From Caulobacter sp. 602-2 (lineage in GTDB: Bacteria; Pseudomonadota; Alphaproteobacteria; Caulobacterales; Caulobacteraceae), in NCBI RefSeq assembly GCF_011043625.1, contig NZ_JAAKGT010000003.1, forward strand, positions 62,001 to 126,000: 64,000 nt of DNA. The letters are read 5' to 3'. Numbering within the stretch: the first letter of the stretch is position 1; each line of letters begins with the position of its first letter. The translations under genes and the position numbers were made by a program. The notes under the pieces are model-generated. The model was not told the origin of the DNA, searched no databases, and saw nothing but the letters and a program-made list of their open reading frames with translations. Positions 61,834-64,000 of this stretch are shown here, one piece after another.

Positions 61834-62130
61834 ATGAGCTACCTGCCTTCCCCACCCGCCTTCCACAGCGACGACGACGGCGTCACCGTCCACCAGCTGT
61901 TCCTGTCGGCCCAGGACGCGCCCAGCGCGCTGGACGCCGTGCGCCAGAGCCTGGCCGACTGCGGCGGCGAGCTGTGCAACCTGTCCCTGAAGCCCGTCGG
62001 CCAGCTGGTCGAGGCTTCCTTGCGCGTCCGTCGCCTCGGCGACCAGGCCGCCCGCCTGCTCGCCCGCGACCTGGCCGCCTGGCCCGGCGTCAACTCGGCC
62101 AGCGTGGAACACCAGTGGGTGCGGCCTTGA
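61834..62130 (+). CDS. ACT-like small protein (first of a pair)
   Basis: This 98-residue protein starts at ATG 61834 behind AAAGGAT. The pattern VTVHQLFLSAQDAPSALDAV, RQSLADCGGELCNLSLKPVG, QLVEASLRVRRLGDQAARLL, ARDLAAWPGVNSASVEHQW has the beta-alpha-beta layout of ACT domains. ACT domains in small acetolactate synthase subunits bind branched-chain amino acids. The next gene overlaps its stop. Confidence 0.6.
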   Translation: MSYLPSPPAFHSDDDGVTVHQLFLSAQDAPSALDAVRQSLADCGGELCNLSLKPVGQLVEASLRVRRLGDQAARLLARDLAAWPGVNSASVEHQWVRP

Positions 62131-62387
62131 GCGACCTCAAACAGGACGACGAGAAACGCCGCCTCTTTCTCGTGACCGCTGAAGACACGCCCGACGCCCT
62201 GATGCGGGTGCTGGGCGTGGCCAGCGTGCAGCAGGTGCGCCTGCGCGCCCTGACCGCCCACCCCGAGGGCGCCGACATCTCGATCCGCCTGGAGATCGAC
62301 GACCAGGGCGACGACCGGGCCCAGGTCCTGGCCGCGCGCCTGTCGTCGGTGCCGGCGGTGCGGGGCGTGGGCCACGGCTGGCGCTGA
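62127..62387 (+). CDS. ACT-like small protein (second of a pair, IlvM-like)
   Basis: This 86-residue protein uses TTG 62127, overlapping the previous stop (TTGA), or GTG 62115. RRLFLVTAEDTPDALMRVLG, VASVQQVRLRALTAHPEGAD, ISIRLEIDDQGDDRAQVLAA, RLSSVPAVRGVGHGWR resembles the IlvM family (small subunit of acetolactate synthase II), with the same length. The large subunit IlvG is not in the window. Confidence 0.6.
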   Translation: MSDLKQDDEKRRLFLVTAEDTPDALMRVLGVASVQQVRLRALTAHPEGADISIRLEIDDQGDDRAQVLAARLSSVPAVRGVGHGWR

Positions 62388-62448
62388 TCGCCTCCATCCT
62401 TTCGCCGCCCGGCTTCGTACCTATGTCGAGCTTCTGAAAGGACCGCCC

Positions 62449-63039
62449 ATGATCCGTCGCCTCGTCATCGCCCTGGCCCTGCTGGCCGCGCCCCTGGCCG
62501 CCCTGCCGTCCGCGGCCCTCGCCGCCACCAAGACCGCCGTCTTCGCCGGCGGCTGCTTCTGGTGCATGGAAAACGACATGCGCGGCATTCCGGGCGTCGT
62601 GAAGGTCGAGAGCGGCTACACCGGCGGCCACGTGAAGAACCCGACCTACCGCGACGTGACCAGCGAACGCAGCGGCCACTACGAGGCCGTCCGCGTCACC
62701 TATGATCCGGCCAAGATCGAGTACGCCTTCCTGCTGTCGCGCTACTGGAAGCTGGTGGACCCCACCGACGACGGCGGCCAGTTCTGCGACCGCGGCCCCT
62801 CCTATCGCCCCGCCGTCTTCGTCGACGCCGAGCAGCGCCCCGCCGCCGAGCGCTCGCGCGCCCTTGCCGCCCAGCGCCTGAAGACCGGTACGATGAAGGC
62901 CCAGATCCTGCCGCTGCAGACCTTCTGGCCGGCCGAGCCCTATCACCGCGACTACGCCAAGAACAATTCGGTCGAGTACCACCTCTACCGCACCGGCTGC
63001 GGCCGGGATCGGCGCCTGGCGCAGGTGTGGGGGAAGTAG
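62449..63039 (+). CDS. msrA: Exported peptide-methionine (S)-S-oxide reductase
   Basis: This 196-residue protein has a signal peptide (MIRRLVIALALLAAPLAALP, cut after ALA). The catalytic GGCFWCMENDMRG motif is present, with GYTGGHVKNPTYRDVTSERS and the EPYHRDYAKNNSVEYHLY C-terminal part and final Cys (TGCGRD) for recycling. It repairs oxidised Met in periplasmic proteins. No MsrB is adjacent. Confidence 0.92.
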   Translation: MIRRLVIALALLAAPLAALPSAALAATKTAVFAGGCFWCMENDMRGIPGVVKVESGYTGGHVKNPTYRDVTSERSGHYEAVRVTYDPAKIEYAFLLSRYWKLVDPTDDGGQFCDRGPSYRPAVFVDAEQRPAAERSRALAAQRLKTGTMKAQILPLQTFWPAEPYHRDYAKNNSVEYHLYRTGCGRDRRLAQVWGK

Positions 63040-63046
63040 AATGCGA

Positions 63047-63176
63047 CCCTCCCCCTGAAGGGGGAGGTGGCCCGTAGGGCCGGAGGGGGAAGTTCCTGAT
63101 GAACCGGCGACAGCCCCAGCCCTCGTAATGTCTTCCCCCTCAGTCGCTCCGCGACAGCTCCCCCTTCAGGGGGAGC
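63047..63176 (+). repeat. Intergenic inverted repeat, family B (copy 4, reversed)
   Basis: Reads CCTCCCCCTGAAGGGGGAGG, GTGGCCCGTAGGGCCGGAGG, then CCCCCTCAGTCGCTCCGCGA and CTCCCCCTTCAGGGGGAGC. Nearly the same as copy 3. It lies between tandem genes msrA and the DUF4139 gene. Confidence 0.88.
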
Positions 63177-63260
63177 ATTATAAATTACAGACCTAATCTC
63201 TCGACATTCCCTCGCGCGCGTGAAAACGTGGCTGCAACGATAGAGGGAGACGCCGCGCCG

Positions 63261-64000
63261 ATGTTTCGCGCCGCTTTGTTCGCCACCGCCTGCGTGGCCG
63301 CCGCTTCCGCAGCCCCCTTCCAGATGGCGATCGCCCAACCTTCTCCGAAGGTCTCGGTCACCATCTACAACAGCAACCTGGCGCTCGTTCAGGACCAGCG
63401 GACGATCGACGTCGCCGCCGGCCGCCAGCGGCTGGAGTTCAAGGACGTCTCGGCCGCCATCCGCCCCGAGACCGTCAGCCTGTCCTCGCCCAACCTGGCC
63501 GTGGTCGAGCAGAACTTCGACTACGACCTGCTGACCCCCGACAAGCTGATGGAGAAGGCGGTCGGCCGGCAGATCAAGATCATCCGCACCAATCCCGGCG
63601 ATGGCAAGGAAACCACCGAGACCGCCACCGTCCTGGCCGCCAACGAGGGCGTGGTGCTGAAGATCGGCGACCGCATCGAGGTGCTGCGCGACGACGGCGT
63701 GCCCACCCGGGTGATCTTCGACAAGGTGCCCGAGACCCTGCGCGCCCGCCCGACCCTGTCGGTGACGGTCAACGCCGACAAGGCCGGCCCCACGCCGGTG
63801 ACGCTGAACTACCTGACCTCGGGCCTGTCGTGGTCGGCCGACTATGTCGCCCTGTTCGACGAGAAGAAGGGCGCGCTGGACCTGCAGGGCTGGATCACCC
63901 TGCAGAACAACTCCGGCACGGCCTTCGAGAACGCCCAGACCCAGCTGGTGGCGGGCAACGTCAACCAGTTCAACGGCGGCTACAACGGCGGCGCGACCTC
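63261..64000 (+). CDS. DUF4139-family exported protein, N-terminal part
   Basis: ATG 63261 opens a frame that runs to the window edge (about 246 residues seen). It has a signal peptide (MFRAALFATACVAAASAAPF, cut after AIA). The body reads VSVTIYNSNLALVQDQRTID, LEFKDVSAAIRPETVSLSS, NYLTSGLSWSADYVALFDEK and LDLQGWITLQNNSGTAFENA, as in DUF4139 proteins, which have a beta-sandwich and no known function. The C-terminus lies outside. Confidence 0.88.
   Translation, partial: MFRAALFATACVAAASAAPFQMAIAQPSPKVSVTIYNSNLALVQDQRTIDVAAGRQRLEFKDVSAAIRPETVSLSSPNLAVVEQNFDYDLLTPDKLMEKAVGRQIKIIRTNPGDGKETTETATVLAANEGVVLKIGDRIEVLRDDGVPTRVIFDKVPETLRARPTLSVTVNADKAGPTPVTLNYLTSGLSWSADYVALFDEKKGALDLQGWITLQNNSGTAFENAQTQLVAGNVNQFNGGYNGGAT

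Overview
The window reads as a chromosomal segment of a high-GC alphaproteobacterium of the Caulobacter group. This rests on a zapA-zauP cell-division pair next to a 6S RNA, a gap/pgk/fba glycolysis cluster, a DivJ-like histidine kinase, an NrsF-type anti-sigma protein, a short Caulobacter-style flagellin, UrcA-like small exported proteins, and strong G/C third-position codon bias. No prophage, IS element, CRISPR array or rRNA operon was seen.

Layout. 1-2.1 kb: start of a 5-formyl-THF cyclo-ligase, 6S RNA, an inserted ParDE toxin-antitoxin module, zapA and zauP. 2.2-6.2 kb: gap, a small membrane protein, pgk and fba, closed by a terminator. 6.2-8.8 kb: an attenuator-like leader, an unknown protein, an NrsF-like anti-sigma protein with no sigma gene beside it, and two membrane proteins. 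8.8-14.7 kb: acetyltransferase, esterase, two glycosyltransferases (envelope polysaccharide), hydrolase, NAD-dependent epimerase. 14.8-21.8 kb: two identical tRNA-Gly genes, DUF885 peptidase, YceI lipoprotein, a stand-alone DnaA domain IV protein coupled to a DUF6456-like protein, stress-type small proteins, TrhO, SufE. 21.8-29.1 kb: two divergent histidine kinases (one DivJ-like), AraC regulator/SDR pair, rpmE, ABC exporter. 29.2-38.9 kb: housekeeping and stress genes, including a DUF2975/XRE pair with a palindromic operator, SuhB, a SigJ-type ECF factor, ThiE, bfd with a Fur box, bfr, and a Crp/Fnr regulator.

38.9-47.8 kb is the most distinctive region: an ECF sigma gene behind a textbook sigma-54 promoter, then flagellin-fliD-fliS on the minus strand facing away from flgD-flgE-(flgN-like)-flgK-flgL on the plus strand. 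The divergent operons share a matched 48-bp element in opposite orientations. No basal-body, motor or export genes are present, so this looks like a self-contained hook-and-filament cassette under its own regulation. My inference is that sigma-54 drives the ECF factor, which then drives both operons.

47.8-64 kb: intradiol dioxygenase, DUF3089 protein, cobT, a phytase-like lipoprotein, a chymotrypsin-fold protein with Thr in place of the catalytic Ser, a duplicated UrcA-like gene with conserved leader, a candidate sRNA, a P-loop kinase, rpmB, a lone MbtH protein, HxlR regulator, thiolase, a second attenuator-like leader ahead of two ACT-like small proteins, exported MsrA, and the start of a DUF4139 protein.

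Several families of 110-220 bp inverted-repeat elements sit in the intergenic gaps, mostly between convergent genes.
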